Notes under the pieces: generated by a model
What the model was told of the DNA's origin: nothing
What the model saw: only the letters and a program-made list of their open reading frames with translations
The model's database searches: none
Program-made: the position numbers and the translations under genes
In this document: piece after piece, positions 12,864 to 25,300 of the stretch
How the letters are laid out: every line of letters begins with the position of its first letter
Position numbering within the stretch: position 1 is the first letter of the stretch
Origin: Neopestalotiopsis rosae
Lineage: Eukaryota; Ascomycota; Sordariomycetes; Amphisphaeriales; Sporocadaceae
Direction of reading: 5' to 3'
Length of the DNA stretch: 64,000 nucleotides
NCBI GenBank assembly: GCA_023078685.1
Contig: JALGAS010000003.1
Coordinates: forward strand, 1,426,001-1,490,000

Positions 12864-14597
12864 TATTGCGCAGCTCGTACTCGGCGCGGAGAATCCAGTG
12901 TGAAGGCGAGCCGATTATGGTGCTGCGGGTTAATGGAGCAACAACCGCAGAGCGCGAAAAAAGACGAGCCAAGCAAGACAAGGCAAGGCTGTGCACGACC
13001 AGGCCGTTACGCAAGATGGCACTTTCTCCAAATCGGAGGAGCAAATGGGAAAGACGGTGGTCAATGTCGTTCGCGGCAATCCATTGGGAGCAGCAATATT
13101 CTGGTTTTGGTCCTCGCGGGCGCTGAGGAAGAAAGACCGGAGGTTGTTGCTGTATGCAGGGTGGACAACAAAGCAATCTCCGCGCGGGCTCGCTTCGATC
13201 AGTGTTGGCTCGTTGACGAGGTCGGGATCGTGGTGGTAGAAAATATCAGATGATGGAGGAGCAAGGCTCTGCGGGTAGCGCAGGAGCTGTCCAAATGGAT
13301 GTGACTTTACCAGGTCGAGCGGAGACTTTAGGCCGGTGCCAGGGAGTTGCATTGGCTCATCCCCCAATCGGGTACTTACCTACCGTGGTCCTAGTGGCGT
13401 TGAAGTCTGTGTCCAGTGGGCAGCCAGCCAAGCCAGCCAGCTACCAACTACCTCTAGACTCTGACTTTGCACCCAGGCCACCTACTAATAAGTGCCCGGA
13501 GCAGGCATGGCAGGCATGGCAGGCAGCGCTACCACCGGACGGAGCCGAACCATGAATCACTCAGGAGAAGAAATCCGGTTTGCAAGTCTCAAATGAAACA
13601 AGTAATCGGCAACCATAGTCCGGGATTTCATAAGACGACAAAAACCACCACATTTACTTGTTTAATATGCATCCAAATACTTATCACATTCCTAGAGTTT
13701 TCCTTGTTCGCACACGCCTTTGACGCTCTGACAGAGATCGATCGGTGGGCATCACGGGAACTCGTGAGACATGCAGCTGAAGGTAGGTAATATACTTACA
13801 GTGGACTTTGGGCCCCCATTACCAACTCGGATACCTTCCAGCCAGAGCCTAACGATTCCCACACCAAAGGATGTCAATCCATCATCTGTTTTCAATGCTC
13901 TCGCTGAACTCGAGCAGGCTTGCTAACAGTCTACAATCTAGTAGGTAAAATCTACCTATTAATATGTACAGGATGCGTGGTTGCGCATCATAGGGAACGT
14001 TGAATATTGCTCGTGCAGAATCAAGGCAAGACATGTGCCAGTTTGATCAACTCTAATCTTGATGGCAAAACGGCTTTTCAAATCCTTTCCATAGTCGGGC
14101 AGCCGTTTTGGAGCGAGGCAAATTTGCAGGGAAAGTAGAAGATGCCAAACACGAATCGCCTACATGCAATGCATATTCAATGATCGATACTGATACATTA
14201 TAGTAAAAGCCGCAATTGCAACAACCAGACACACTGTCATTCTCGTCTCATATTGAAACGGTGGGCTGGGTTTTGCATAATTTTTCTTTATGTTATTACT
14301 AGTAACTATGCAGTAGCACCGGGCCTGCACAGGTTCGCGAAAACGCGTGACGCCATTGGAAGCGAGATGCTCTTTAGGGTGGGACGCGGTACCTTGTCTG
14401 CATGCACTCAATTCTAATTACCATCAATTCAAGCCACTGTACCAGCCTCCAGCGAACCTCGAAAGGTTTGTTTTTACAATCAATCATTAAAACGCTACTC
14501 GCCTGCATGACTATTTGACTGTTGCCTCTGCCTTCCTGTATTCTATAGTATGATTTATCTGCAATGATACAGGCAAGGTTTTGGCGTTGATTTCCGC
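12864..14597. other. divergent intergenic region, SSK2 / SLD3
   Basis: This 1.7 kb separates two divergently transcribed genes. It holds small GC-rich repeats (CAGC at 13421-13440 and a 9-bp unit at 13501-13526). No reading frame is convincing, although the 12.8-13.3 kb part is GC-rich and open by chance in several frames. Confidence 0.4.
13501..13526. repeat. short tandem repeat, 9-bp unit GCAGGCATG
   Basis: Nearly three copies of GCAGGCATG in tandem, next to a CAGC-rich tract at 13421-13440, in the SSK2/SLD3 intergenic region. Confidence 0.8.
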
Positions 14598-17500
14598 ATG
14601 TCGTCCACGGTCCGCGCCCCGGACGCGTCGCGTCAAATATCCGAGGCCAAAGAAGAAGAAGCTCAAGCAGCACTCTCCACGCCAGACCGCCCACGCCTCG
14701 GCCATCACGACTATGGCTCTTCCCCCAGCAGCCAAGGCAGAAAGCGCAGTCACGATGCTTATGCCATGGAAGATCTGCTCAGGCCACCCATTATTGTTAG
14801 AGTAAGGCAGCCGCCTGTCCTTGCAACTTCAGAATTGTGAGCCACGAAACTGAATTTATATCACAGCCACATCCGTCAAAGCTCTCTACCAAACCCCGCA
14901 GTCTGCAGCCACTGATGCTTTTGCCGCGCGAGCACTTGTCTCTCTCATGCCTGGACCTTGCAGCAGCTTGTGGGGACTTCGAGCAGGCCCGCCAGTATGA
15001 ATCCACGATCAAAATCTTGGACCTGGAAAGCCGTCTGGGGAGCCGGCCCGTCGTCCTCATTGCGCGTATGGAAACGAACAAGACCTCATACGTACTAGAA
15101 CGTCAGTATGGCGGTCTTTACTCCCTTTGCCAGCTGGGAAATTGGGTTGATCTCGAAAAACTCAGCGCCCACGCAACAGTCGCTTACACGAAACTACTCA
15201 AGTCACGGATCATCCCCGTGGATATATCTCGTCCCGATGCTACCACAACTACTCAGCTGCATCACGAGAACAAGAAGCGAAGACTGGCCATGGAGGCTAT
15301 TCAGTCACTGGTGAAGAGGCCGACGAGATCGCTTTCTGTTTCATTTCCACCTCAGTCTCTGGACATTGCTCGTGAATCATCTCTGGCCAAAGAAGAGTCC
15401 GCCACTCAGGCTGCCGCGCCTTCCAGAGGTCCCATGGGTCTGGATGCTACAGGACTGTCGGAGCAGAGCAATGTTCCGCCCACTTCATCAGCCCCGGATG
15501 ATGGCCAATCGGTACAAACAGCCCAAAACATTTTTGAAAACATACGTCTTCAGTATTTCGAGGCATTGTATCATTCGATGGGATCGTTGGCATATTTCGC
15601 AAAAGGTCCCCTGTCCCGAGCACGAGCAGCCTTTCGGCCAGATAGTGACTCTGACCTGGACGTGAATGAACTGACGGATTTTCTCAAAAGTCTTATCCTT
15701 ACTACGATTCAGATTGACAAGAAATTTCGGGAAACTATTCCTAATATTCTTACTAAAATGAAGACCCATTTGGCAGATTCGGAGGTCGAGCAAGGATCCA
15801 AAGCCAAGAAACGAAAGTCGAAAAAGATGAAGCTTGGAAAAGACATTCTGTACCCGAATGAGGACGAGCACGTACGGAAATGGTGGGATGTTCGTAAACC
15901 ACAACCGAAAGACGACGATTCTAGCCCTCAAGAGGTGCCGCAAGAAACAAAACTGCAGATCTCCCGTCTTCGATCGAGGGAGACTCAGTTGCAAATGATT
16001 TTGATCTTGGAAATTTTAGCACTGGAACCTCTGCGCGTTGCTGCAAGTGAAGACTCGCAACTGCCTGGTCTGGCCACCGAGGCTTCTCTCTCCGACGCTT
16101 TGAAGGACTCGCTTCCAAAGAAGCGGAACAAGCATAACTTTCACATGCTTTTGGAGGTCCATGCCGATCGCCTCAGCATATGGCAGTCAATATCACTTGA
16201 CGAGATCAAGGTCATGGATGACTCCCAGTCTGGTGGACCAGATGTAGCACAGAACCCAGGATCAAATACCGACCCCCTGAAGGACTTCTGTATTGAAATC
16301 ATTGTGCCATTGTAAGTCCAGGGATCCGCAGTGGCTCTGCAACCATATTACACAGTGCAGACATACTCACCACGTATTACAGCTTTTCCGCTCGCCTGCC
16401 GGAACATTGTGAATCCCTGAATCGAAAATTAGGCGGCCCGCTCATGCCATCTCCGCCTAAAACGAAGCCCAAGAAGACCGAGGATACGGTCAAGCCCATA
16501 GCGAAACCAGGCACAGTAACCAAACGGCCAACAGCACCAAAGACTGCTCGTACCCTGGATCGTGTCCTGTCTAAAGAATCGGAACGCAACCGACGTAGCA
16601 TGTCGCGTGGACCGGGTAGTATGATTGCATTGATGAGGTCTGCTACAACGCCTGTACCGATGTTGAAGCGAGAATCCAGTGATACGGTATCATTGGCTAG
16701 CCTTCCAGCCAGAAGGGATTCTCAGGACATGAGCGCTAGTAGGTCTCAAGCTTCCGGCTCATCGGTGACAGCAATTAAACGCCCGAATCCGGAGGAGAAG
16801 GCCAAGAAGGAAGCCGAGATCCATGCCGAATTGAAGGCTGCAATCTCAAGTTTGAGAAAACCGAACAGAGAGGTTGTCGGGAAGGCTATGGCTGAGGCTG
16901 AAGAGAGGAAAGCAAGCACGAGTCTGTCGCAATTGCGGAAATCCAGGAAACCAACAGAACATGGCGGCATCCACAACATAGTCAAGGCTACCCCAGCTGG
17001 GCCAAGATTTCGGAATGCACTCGCGAGAGACGACTGGTCCAAAGCCGCTTCAACCAGAGTACATGAATCAGTGGAGAATGAGCAGATTGTTTCATCGAGT
17101 TCTCGAAGGATACCGTCTTCAGCGTCGAGGAAACGAAACAATGATCAAGTCTTGGTGGAAGCATCATCGCCAGCACTGCCGCCACCTAGGGCACCGGCGG
17201 ATCTAATCGGGGCAACGCCCCTCAAGCGCCCTGCCATCAAGCGAAGTTTCCTCTCCGCGCCTGAACCAGATGAGGGTCTGGTCCTCGCCTCTTCTCCTAT
17301 TGCTTCCCGCAAGTATCCACCCGCTCCCAGCAGCTACTTGAAACATCGCGATAGCGGCATTGGGATGCCTTCTTCGCCGGGAGACAGACTTGCTGAAACA
17401 CCGGTCAAAAGACCTCGGCTTGGGCAGATGGGTTCCCTGGAGGGGTTCGTGACTGTCACTCCTGTTAAAAGTCGAGGTATGGACAGTGACGCGGCTATCA

Positions 17501-17601
17501 CGTCTGCCCCGAAATTGCAATTGGAAAAGCCGTCAGCAACAAGGACCATGTCCTTATATGAAAGGCTTGGCTGGGATGACGATTTTGATGATCTTCTCTG
17601 A
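14598..17601 (+). CDS. SLD3: DNA replication regulator Sld3 (Treslin/TICRR counterpart)
   Basis: Origin-firing factor. Together with Sld7 it brings Cdc45 to the Mcm2-7 helicase and is a CDK target that binds Dpb11 (family knowledge). Three exons: 14598-14801, 14867-16311 and 16383-17601, with donors GTAAGG and GTAAGT; 955 residues. The conserved Sld3 (Cdc45-binding) domain covers about 120-600, with the hallmark segments YFEALYHSMGSLAYFAKGPL and a C-terminal part ending IVPFFSARLPEHCESLNRK across intron 2. The last ~350 residues are disordered, basic and Ser/Pro-rich, with several SP/TP sites such as TPVKRP and TPVKSR that fit CDK regulation. The C-terminus ends YERLGWDDDFDDLL. The start is set by the ATG opening an in-frame, phase-0 first exon. 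No defects seen. Confidence 0.9.
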
Positions 17602-18127
17602 GGCAGACTGGACCTTGTCCATCTTTGATGGTTTCTTGGGAGGGAGGGAGATCTTGAAGCGTGAGAAGTCATGCATATTGCCTGCTGAAGGAAGAGCGGT
17701 GGGGATACATATTGTAATGGTAACGACTGATGAAAGATACGACTGCATGGAAAGGGGCGTTTGCATATTCGAACAAACATTGAGGGGGCGCATTAGACAA
17801 GCACGACGTACAAGACAGGCATATTGGTGGCATTTAAATACTGAGTCGCGGAAACACAACATATGAAACAGAGCTGCATATTCTTTCCGATTATCTTCTC
17901 CCAGTTCTTAGTGGAAGACATTCACCAGATTGAGGATCAAATTGAGTCACGGACAAAACTGGCAGTGCAAATAGTGAGGTCAACCTTTTTTCATTTGCGG
18001 TTGGAATAAAGTATATACAAGAACGAAGGAGCCATGTATCTGATGGGCAATCTTATGTACATCTCACTCGACATTCATCAAACATTCCCCTTTTTGCCGC
18101 GCCTCACCCCCTTTTTTTTCTCCTCTT
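17602..18127. other. convergent intergenic region, SLD3 / GH6 3' ends
   Basis: 3' flanks of two convergent genes. An AATAAAGTATAT run near 18005-18016 is a possible processing signal. No gene is seen. Confidence 0.4.
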
Positions 18128-19615
18128 TTAAAAGGCAGGGTTGGCATTCTCGAGCAGCATCTCAAAGTAGGCCTGGTTCCAGGTACCGGCCTCGGGCGAG
18201 GGCTTGAAGGCGTCGGCCAGGCCGCAGAAGGAGTCGTAGCGGGTGGCCGACGTGTCGCTGGTGCCGTCCGACTCGCCTCCGGGCTTGCCCCAGACAAAGG
18301 CGTCGGCGAGCTCGAGGCCCGTCGACGACGTGGGGCGGACGCCGAAGCCGGCGCCGTCGACGTTGCACCAGTCACCCCAGGCGTCGCGGAGGCCGATGAC
18401 TCCGTTGCTGTTGTTTTAGAAAAAAAAGTGTTTAGTTTTTTTTTTGGCTTTTTTACAATGGAGAGATGGGAGAGAAAAAGATAAAACTCACCGGCCAGTG
18501 TCGACGATGGCGTGGTTGGGCATGCCGGCGGTGGCGAGCGCGGCACCGAACAGGGTCACGTATTTCTCCTCATTCTGGGCCTTGTTGTACTGAGCGTCAG
18601 AGGTGCCTGAGAACTCACCAGGCTCGGCGTCCCTAAGGAAACCACGTTAGTCACACACACACACACATGTTTCTTTTGCAATTGATAATAAAAGCAAAAG
18701 CAAAGCAAAAGAAAAACTTACCAGGAGTTCCAACCGGCAACGTTGGTCGAGAAACCACGGACCTGGCTGGGGGATCCGGCGCTCGTGTAGGCGCTGGCGA
18801 GCTCCTCGGCTCCCGGGGTCAGGTTGGCGTCCCAGCCGAGCCAGCCGCCGTGGCCGGCGTCGACGTACATGACGACGTTGTCGAGGTTGAGCTGCGCCAG
18901 GGCGTAGGCGACGCCCTCGCGGTAGCCCGAGGCCGAGGCCTGGCAGGTAGCGAGGTCGGCGTTGGTCACCAGGTTGGGCAGGGAGTCGGGCTCGATGATG
19001 AGGGCAAAGGCCGTGTTGGGGTTGGCCTTGAGGATGGTGACGATGGCTGTGTAGGTGGATTAAGAGTCAATTGCTACTGTGTTGCTTGCTTTGAGAACGA
19101 GAAAGATGTTGGCTTACGGTCAATGTACGAGGACTTGTAGGTAGCAACATCACCGGCTGCCAGCTCGCCGTTGGATGCCTTGGCGGCGCAGTCACGGCCG
19201 GGAAGGTCATAGATGACGAGACCCAGAATGTTCTCACACGGAACACCGTTGCTCAGCTCGGTAGTGAGCTTGTCAATGTTGGCAATAGTATCCCTGTTTG
19301 TCAAGTCAGAAAACTTCAAGCAAACTTTCTCTCTCAAGCTTGGAGGAAAAGAGCAAAAACTTACAGCCACAAGAAGGTTCCGACGTCGGCGACCTCGAGG
19401 GCCTTGGAAGCCAGCGAGGAGTCGGTCATGTTGGCAGCGGCTGCCTCTACCTCGGCCCTGTAGAACGAGTTGGGGTGCAGAGCGTACGACGTCCAGACGT
19501 TGGTGCTGGCATCTAGGCTGACGGCGGAAGAGCAGGCGGCGCGCTTCGCATTCTGAGAAGGCAAGGCCGTAGCCGTGGCAGCCAGTGCCAGGAGAGAAGT
19601 GAAGGTCGACTTCAT
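18128..19615 (-). CDS. glycoside hydrolase family 6 cellobiohydrolase/endoglucanase, secreted, no CBM1
   Basis: Secreted inverting beta-1,4-glucanase cutting cellulose from non-reducing ends or internally. Five exons: 19615-19365, 19293-19118, 19046-18722, 18632-18492 and 18407-18128; all junctions are GT-AG and keep frame; 390 residues. A signal peptide (about 1-18) is followed by a Kex2-like KR at 24-25. The catalytic core begins almost at once, with no cellulose-binding module or linker. Family motifs: YDLPGRDCAAKASNGE with the catalytic-acid Asp at 118, IIEPDSLPNLVTN with Asp 163, YVDAGHGGWLGW, and near the end WGKPGGESDGTSD and LLENANPAF. GGESDG has Ser where some Cel6A enzymes have Cys. 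Whether it works as cellobiohydrolase or endoglucanase depends on active-site loops that I did not resolve. Intron 3 contains a CA microsatellite. Confidence 0.93.
18652..18667. repeat. CA dinucleotide microsatellite in GH6 intron 3
   Basis: Eight CA units lie inside the 89-bp third intron of the GH6 gene (18721-18633), beside purine-rich sequence. Length variation here would change intron size without touching the protein. Confidence 0.8.
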
Positions 19616-20956
19616 TGTTTTGTTTTTGAAACCCGTTTTCTATAACCGTATACAAAAATGAATGTCGTTGTTTGAGTGATGCAGGAATGGAAGGAAGAAT
19701 GACTGGCTTGTGTTATTTCACATTGATATTTGCAACTTTTGGGATGAGTCGCCTTTATAGGTTTCTTCCATGGTGGCGATGCCAACCAATTAGGCGAGAC
19801 ATGATGTCCTTTCCTGAATTAAACATTAAACTTTGTTTGCTTCCGAGATTACAATGAGGCATCTGGCATCATGTTCATCTGATGTTCCCCAAGGAGGAAT
19901 AGGGAAACACGTTCCGCAACCAGGTGTCCACGGCATGAACAATGCCATGGCGCAAATCTCGGGGCGTTCCTGTCAGGTACCGCAGCTCTCATGGGGGTCT
20001 CGCCTGCATTGGGGGCAAGGGACGGATCTTGATCCCTCGAGAGCCGAGCAAACGCGTGCACAGCAAAGACCTGTGATGATGGGGCGATCTGGTGATGTAA
20101 CGACCGTAGAGATTGCGTTGGTAGTGAATGCTGGCTCGACTCTTCGGTAGACGGGCCGCCCTCCAAGTAGTCGCCCCATGATGCCAAAGATGCCAACCGA
20201 ACCAAGACCTTGCCCGTCAGAAGGTTTACGGAGCGCGCGGCCGAATAAGTCCTTCAATCCCAGCCAGATGCCAAGCCGCAGAAGACCGGGGCAAGCGAAC
20301 GGAGGGAAAAGGAATTCTAAACCAGGGTGCGCTCCCCCGCAAGCCCGATGCGGCTCAGTATACTGCGCAAAGTCGACGGCAGCCTGCCCCGGATCGCTGG
20401 TCTTGGCACACGTTTCAGAAAGACGACTGTCGATCATTTCCGGGGTATACACACCAGCGACCTTCCGCAACCCCAAAAGGGACATATATTCCGTCACTCA
20501 AGCCTTTTTATGACCGCCAAGCATGGAAGTCGGACCTGGAAGAGTGGGCCAACAATCATAAGTCAGTCAAACACCTGGTTAACGTTTTGACGTACCGAGT
20601 ATACTCCAACGCATTTTTTTTTTTAACTATACGGTACTACGCCCTTGGCAACTCCTACATGGCTCGTTTACCGCAAAGGCTTGACAGGTGCTTCTGATTG
20701 CTTTCTCCTCTTGATTACATTTTCCCTTCATTTCCTCTAGTGGTTTTATAACTTTATTGCGCTGCTCTCAAGAGCGTGTAACTGGCTGAAATTTGTTTCC
20801 ATGAATCTAAAAAAGAACGAGTAGGACCAATGAAAATGTGGGAAAAAACTCCCATGTAATTCCATTGGTCGTGCGGGCACGTGAAAGAATCATGCCACGG
20901 CCTTACAACATGCATTGGTCCCAGTCCAAAGCTCAACGCCTCTCCAACCCATTCCT
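19616..20956. other. GH6 promoter region and intergenic DNA
   Basis: The right neighbour also reads leftward, so this region holds the GH6 promoter and the 3' flank of the collagen-like gene. A minus-strand frame at 19973-20497 is open but shows no domain and has a biased, chance-like composition. No repeats of note. Confidence 0.35.
19754..19760 (-). promoter_or_regulatory. probable TATA box of the GH6 gene
   Basis: The minus strand reads CCTATAAAGG about 140 bases upstream of the GH6 start codon, a normal distance for an inducible fungal hydrolase gene. An inverted CCAAT (ATTGG) lies about 30 bases further upstream. This is a motif match only. Confidence 0.4.
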
Positions 20957-21709
20957 TTATATGTTACTGCTCCTGCTCTGGCTCTGGCTTGGGCTCTGAA
21001 TCTGACTCTGAGCCTGGCTCGGGGCCCGACTTTGGGCCTGACTCTGGTTTCGAGTCTGGTTTTGAGATTGATTGGCATCCTGGCTCGAACCTCTAACTTG
21101 GCGTCTTCTTCGTCTTCTGCTACGACGGCTGGGGCCCGGTCCGGCACCCATCAGCATGCCAGGCGGGAACGGCGACATCATCATGGACATCCACGGGAGC
21201 GGGTTCATCATGCCTAACCAGGACGGATCCATCTGCCAGTGAGACGGACTCCAGCAGTATCTGTAGGGACAATCGTCGTCGCTGCATGACGAGGACGAGG
21301 AGGAAGAAGCAGAGGAGCACGTCGAACAGGACGAGCAGCTGCAGCTGCTGCCACAAGACGAGCTATCATTGTCTTGGAGCCAAAGCCAGTATGCCATCCA
21401 CGGATTCATCTGTAGCTGCTGCTGCTGCTGCTGTAAGTGAATGTTGTTCGGGTTCGGGCCGCCTGGAACGCCCGGATTGCCTTGGAAGCCGCCCGGAGGG
21501 CCCTGAGGGCCCCGCATACCCTGATTACTCTGAAATGCTGGTGGATTGCCCGGAGGATTTCCTTGAAAGCCTGGATTACCTGGATTTCTCGGGATGTCTG
21601 GATTGCCTTGTATGCCCGGGTTGCCCTGAACACCCCGGTTGTTCGGGTTGCCCTGGAAGCCTGGATTGCCAGGAAGGCCAGGAATGCCTTGATTGCCCCA
21701 AAAGTTCAT
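20957..21709 (-). CDS. collagen-like, Cys/Ser/Gln-rich low-complexity protein of unknown function
   Basis: Single-exon frame of 250 residues; I do not recognise a named family. It has four blocks. Residues 1 to about 92 are Gly-X-Y-like repeats built on GNPG and QGNP, resembling a collagen triplet array. A short poly-Gln run follows. Next comes an aromatic and Cys/Ser cluster (WMAYWLWLQ, then SCGSSCSCSSCSTCSS, a Ser run, CSDDDC, and a Trp/Met/Pro-rich part with SMMMSPFPPGMLMG). The C-terminus has an Arg run (SRRSRRRRRRQ) and then an N/S/Q-rich tail of NQSQ and SQAQSQ units. There is no signal peptide and no clear membrane helix. A TATA-like TATTTAAG lies about 120 bases upstream. The modular layout argues for a real gene, but repetitive DNA can also stay open by chance. 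Confidence 0.6.
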   Translation of the reverse strand: MNFWGNQGIPGLPGNPGFQGNPNNRGVQGNPGIQGNPDIPRNPGNPGFQGNPPGNPPAFQSNQGMRGPQGPPGGFQGNPGVPGGPNPNNIHLQQQQQQLQMNPWMAYWLWLQDNDSSSCGSSCSCSSCSTCSSASSSSSSSCSDDDCPYRYCWSPSHWQMDPSWLGMMNPLPWMSMMMSPFPPGMLMGAGPGPSRRSRRRRRRQVRGSSQDANQSQNQTRNQSQAQSRAPSQAQSQIQSPSQSQSRSSNI

Positions 21710-22389
21710 GGTATCTTGGTCTTAATGCTGTGAATCTCGCGTATTGAGACAGTCGAAAAGTGGAAATTGACAACGTATGCAATGTGTTTTGTGTGTCGCA
21801 GGAAAGAAAGTACTGTCGGAGACCAGGCTTAAATACGAAAAGGAGCTCATGGAGAATATGGCTCATGGTGATGCACATGATATTTGATGGTCATCATGTG
21901 TGATTGTAAGTTGGAGATTTCTCAAAAGAGCACAGCAATCTGAGCATCAGTCCTTTGAATCGTCGTCGACTAAGCGCCGCTCGCGTTACCAATACTGATT
22001 CACAAAAAGCATACTGGGTATATAGATTATCACACATTTCTCATATGTATCAGAACTGAACTATAAACATCCAGAGCATTGCCAGCCCTGCTCCAGGCGC
22101 ATTAGAAGTCGGTAAACCCCGAATCAATGACCATCTATCGGCTGTATTTGACCAGCTTGAATCACGCTTTCTCGTAAGTCTATGAGACGTTTGGTGTATT
22201 GAGACACCCTTCTAATACCATATTTGATTCCCCTCTTCATTTCATAAAGGCTGCCTTTTCCTAGGCGCCATTCAAGCCAGAAACGCCAAACCAATGCTTG
22301 CTGAATTGAACGTCTTCGTCGTATACGAGATATATTCCTCGTCCTCTTTTCACGTCCAAATCAATGTCTCGCCCATATCTAGTTTCCTT
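21710..22389. other. intergenic region between collagen-like gene and CSC1-like gene
   Basis: It holds the promoter of the collagen-like gene and the 3' flank of the channel gene, both on the minus strand. No gene, repeat or RNA is seen. Confidence 0.4.
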
Positions 22390-25300
22390 CTACGATCTTC
22401 TCGTTCTGGTACTGCGGAAGTAATCGTAGGCCATTGGGTCGTGCTCAGGAGTCATATCCTCATCTTGAGGCAGGTTGCCATATCCTCGAGGACCACCACC
22501 CAGCATACCAGCGCCTCCAGGAGCTCGAAGAGCGGGATGGTCCATGCTTGGTTCCCGATGGGGCGTAGTCATAGGCATCGCAGCCGCATTGTTTACCAGA
22601 TTCAATCCACTATCATCGTCCATTGCGTATAATGGGCTCCTTGACCGGCCAGGTTCGGGCAGATTCACCTTCGGGCTCGCGTTTCCAGCCAAGGGTGAAT
22701 ATGTGCGGCCAGGTCCGGGACTAGCGGTCCTTGGCACCGGAGGAAGGCCGGGGCTTCCAGGTCTCGAAGGCGGTTCACTACCATTCCACATGCTTCCTGG
22801 AGTGCCGGGTCGAACCGAATCAGCATGGCGACCATAAATCTCGCCACCGCCGTGCTCAGAAGCAAATTCTGGTCTGTTCTTGTAGTATTCAAAGTCCAGT
22901 CTGCCCTCGGGGACAAGCTCAAAGCCGGGCATAGACGACTTGACAGCCTTGCCCGACTTGTCCATTGGATTCAGAATATATGCGTCACTGTATCCCGAGG
23001 TCGACATGGTGTCTCCGGAATAGGCCTCGCGACCGTCCGAGATACGACCCCTGTAGATGGACGGGAGAACGTTCTGAGCCTTGGAGTGCACCATCGGGGT
23101 GATGAGTGGCTTATACAAAGCCGGGTGGCCAAAGCGAGTTGCAAGGCGATCCGAGCGAAGAGGGTCCTTGGGGTCTCCATGCTCGGGATTCCGCACTACG
23201 TTGCGAGTGGCATAATAATGAATCTTATTATCAAATGCCCTCGAACAATAGATCTTGAAAATTATTACCAAGAATGGCAACGGGATCACGGCAAAGGCCT
23301 GAATGTGAGTACCATCGCCACGAACCCAACAGGTCAAGAAGACAACGAATGTCGAGAGGACCGTTGCAAAGATGAAGCGATTGAACAGGACTCTCCAGAA
23401 CATGCCGCCAGACTCTGTCTTGGTGACAAAGATGTAGAGTAAGAGGTATTTTCTCAGGCAGACGTCGACGGCAAAGTACAAGGCAGCTGCAGGTAGGACC
23501 AATGGTTGCAGACCACCGTAACAGAGTGCAATTGTCGAGTAGTAAAGGAAGTAGTTGTAGTACATGGCATATTCGAAGGGCGGGGGCGCTGTGAGCTCAA
23601 TAAGCTCTCTCGGGGTCGGGCTGCCCAATTTCCGTTGAAAGAAACTCCATGTCAGCTTCCACAACTGTGCCAGATCGGTGGCAACACCAAGTTGACGCTG
23701 CAGCAGATAGGTCACCCAGAAAGGCGAAATATTGCACAAGGCGATGAAGAGTGCTGACGCCGGGTCTGCTTTCAAGATTGCCTTCCAAACATCCGAATTC
23801 TTCTGTGTATCCGCCACAACAGCAGAAACAAAGGACCAAATGGTACTGAAGATGGAGAAAACGACCAGGTTGTTGAACACGAAGAATGAGTAAAGCTTGG
23901 CCAGCACGTGCCTCTCACGACCAGTCTTGGTTCTGTCTCCAGCTCGAATAGAAAGTCGTCGGAAGATGATGGGGAGTACGAGGAACACCAACGATGTGAT
24001 GGCTGGCGACAGGATACCCTGGACGATAGACCAAAAAGTTGTGTCGGCGGCCAGAGTCGTTTGGAAATCTTTCCAGACGAGGCCGAGGTTGTTCAAGTTG
24101 ACCAGAAAGATGGCAATCATGGCGTTCGGAACGATCCAGATGAGCGTGAGAACAATAACCCAAATATTATTCCAGATTCTGTTCCAACTCCTGGCAGATG
24201 GGCTCATAGGCATATTGTCCCAGATGATGTCGTTAGGCCTTGGGGCAAGAGCAACAGAGGTGCCCTTTGGCTTTCGCTTGCGCAGAGCATGAGCAATGCA
24301 GTGAGCCTCGGCAATGTCGTCGTAACTGGCAAATCCATATGGCAGGGTGTTTCGCTTATCCAGTGTGCTTCGCACCTCTTTGATTTCGACTTCGAGGTCC
24401 CTGATGCGCTGGGTAAGGTATTCGATGGCATCGACCTTTTGACCTTTAGGGTAAGTACTATAGGAGGGATCCTTCTTTGACGGTTTGCACAATGGACGCG
24501 CCGCCGGGAGATTTTGAGGATCTTTGAGATATTTCGCCAAGACCACTTCGAGTTTCCTCACAGTGCGATCATGCTGAGCAATGAGTTCGGGAAGAACCTT
24601 GACGTTACGGGCGATGGCAGTTCTGGCGAATGACGATTGAGGAATGATTTCGTCGATCATTCTTGCGATTCCCTCGTCAGATGTCATATTCTTGGGGATG
24701 TCGTTGAGCTGCAAAAGTCAGTGACTTCATCCGAGGAGGGGATCCCCTGCTCCGTGGGCATTTCAACCAGTCTCGACTTACCATTAGAGTTCGGGCGTGC
24801 AGGCTGTACTGGTATTCATCGCTGTCCATATAGCCGCGGCGCAGGACAACCACCTTTCTGTAGTTCCACCACAAGAATCCGCAGATGATGAAAACGGCAA
24901 GATATGCAAAGACGACCTGTACCCAATTGTTCGACCCCCAGACTTCGAGGGGTGTAATGCGCTTGAACCATTTTTGCTCATCCTTGCCGGAGTTCTTGGA
25001 CCAATTGACGGGAATGATAATGGCACAGCCCAAGACAGCCAAAACGAGAAATATATTGCGGCACATTATCGTGAAACGGAGGAAGATGGCAGCGTCCAGA
25101 CCGGCATGGGAGATAACGTCCTTCTCGCTTGTCGACCACAGCGGTTTCACCCACGCAAAGATACCCTTGCCAATCGGCGGAGGCGCATGTTTCTCGTCGG
25201 AGTGTTTCAATTTGGGTGCGTATACGACGGTGTTGTAAGGGCGTACAAAGGAAAAGAGAATGGCCATTCCGAACGTAATGCCCACTGAAGAACCCAAGGC

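Noticed and set aside
19973..20497. 174-codon minus-strand frame upstream of GH6
   Set aside because: No recognisable motif; mixed low-complexity Pro/Arg/Cys content fits chance.
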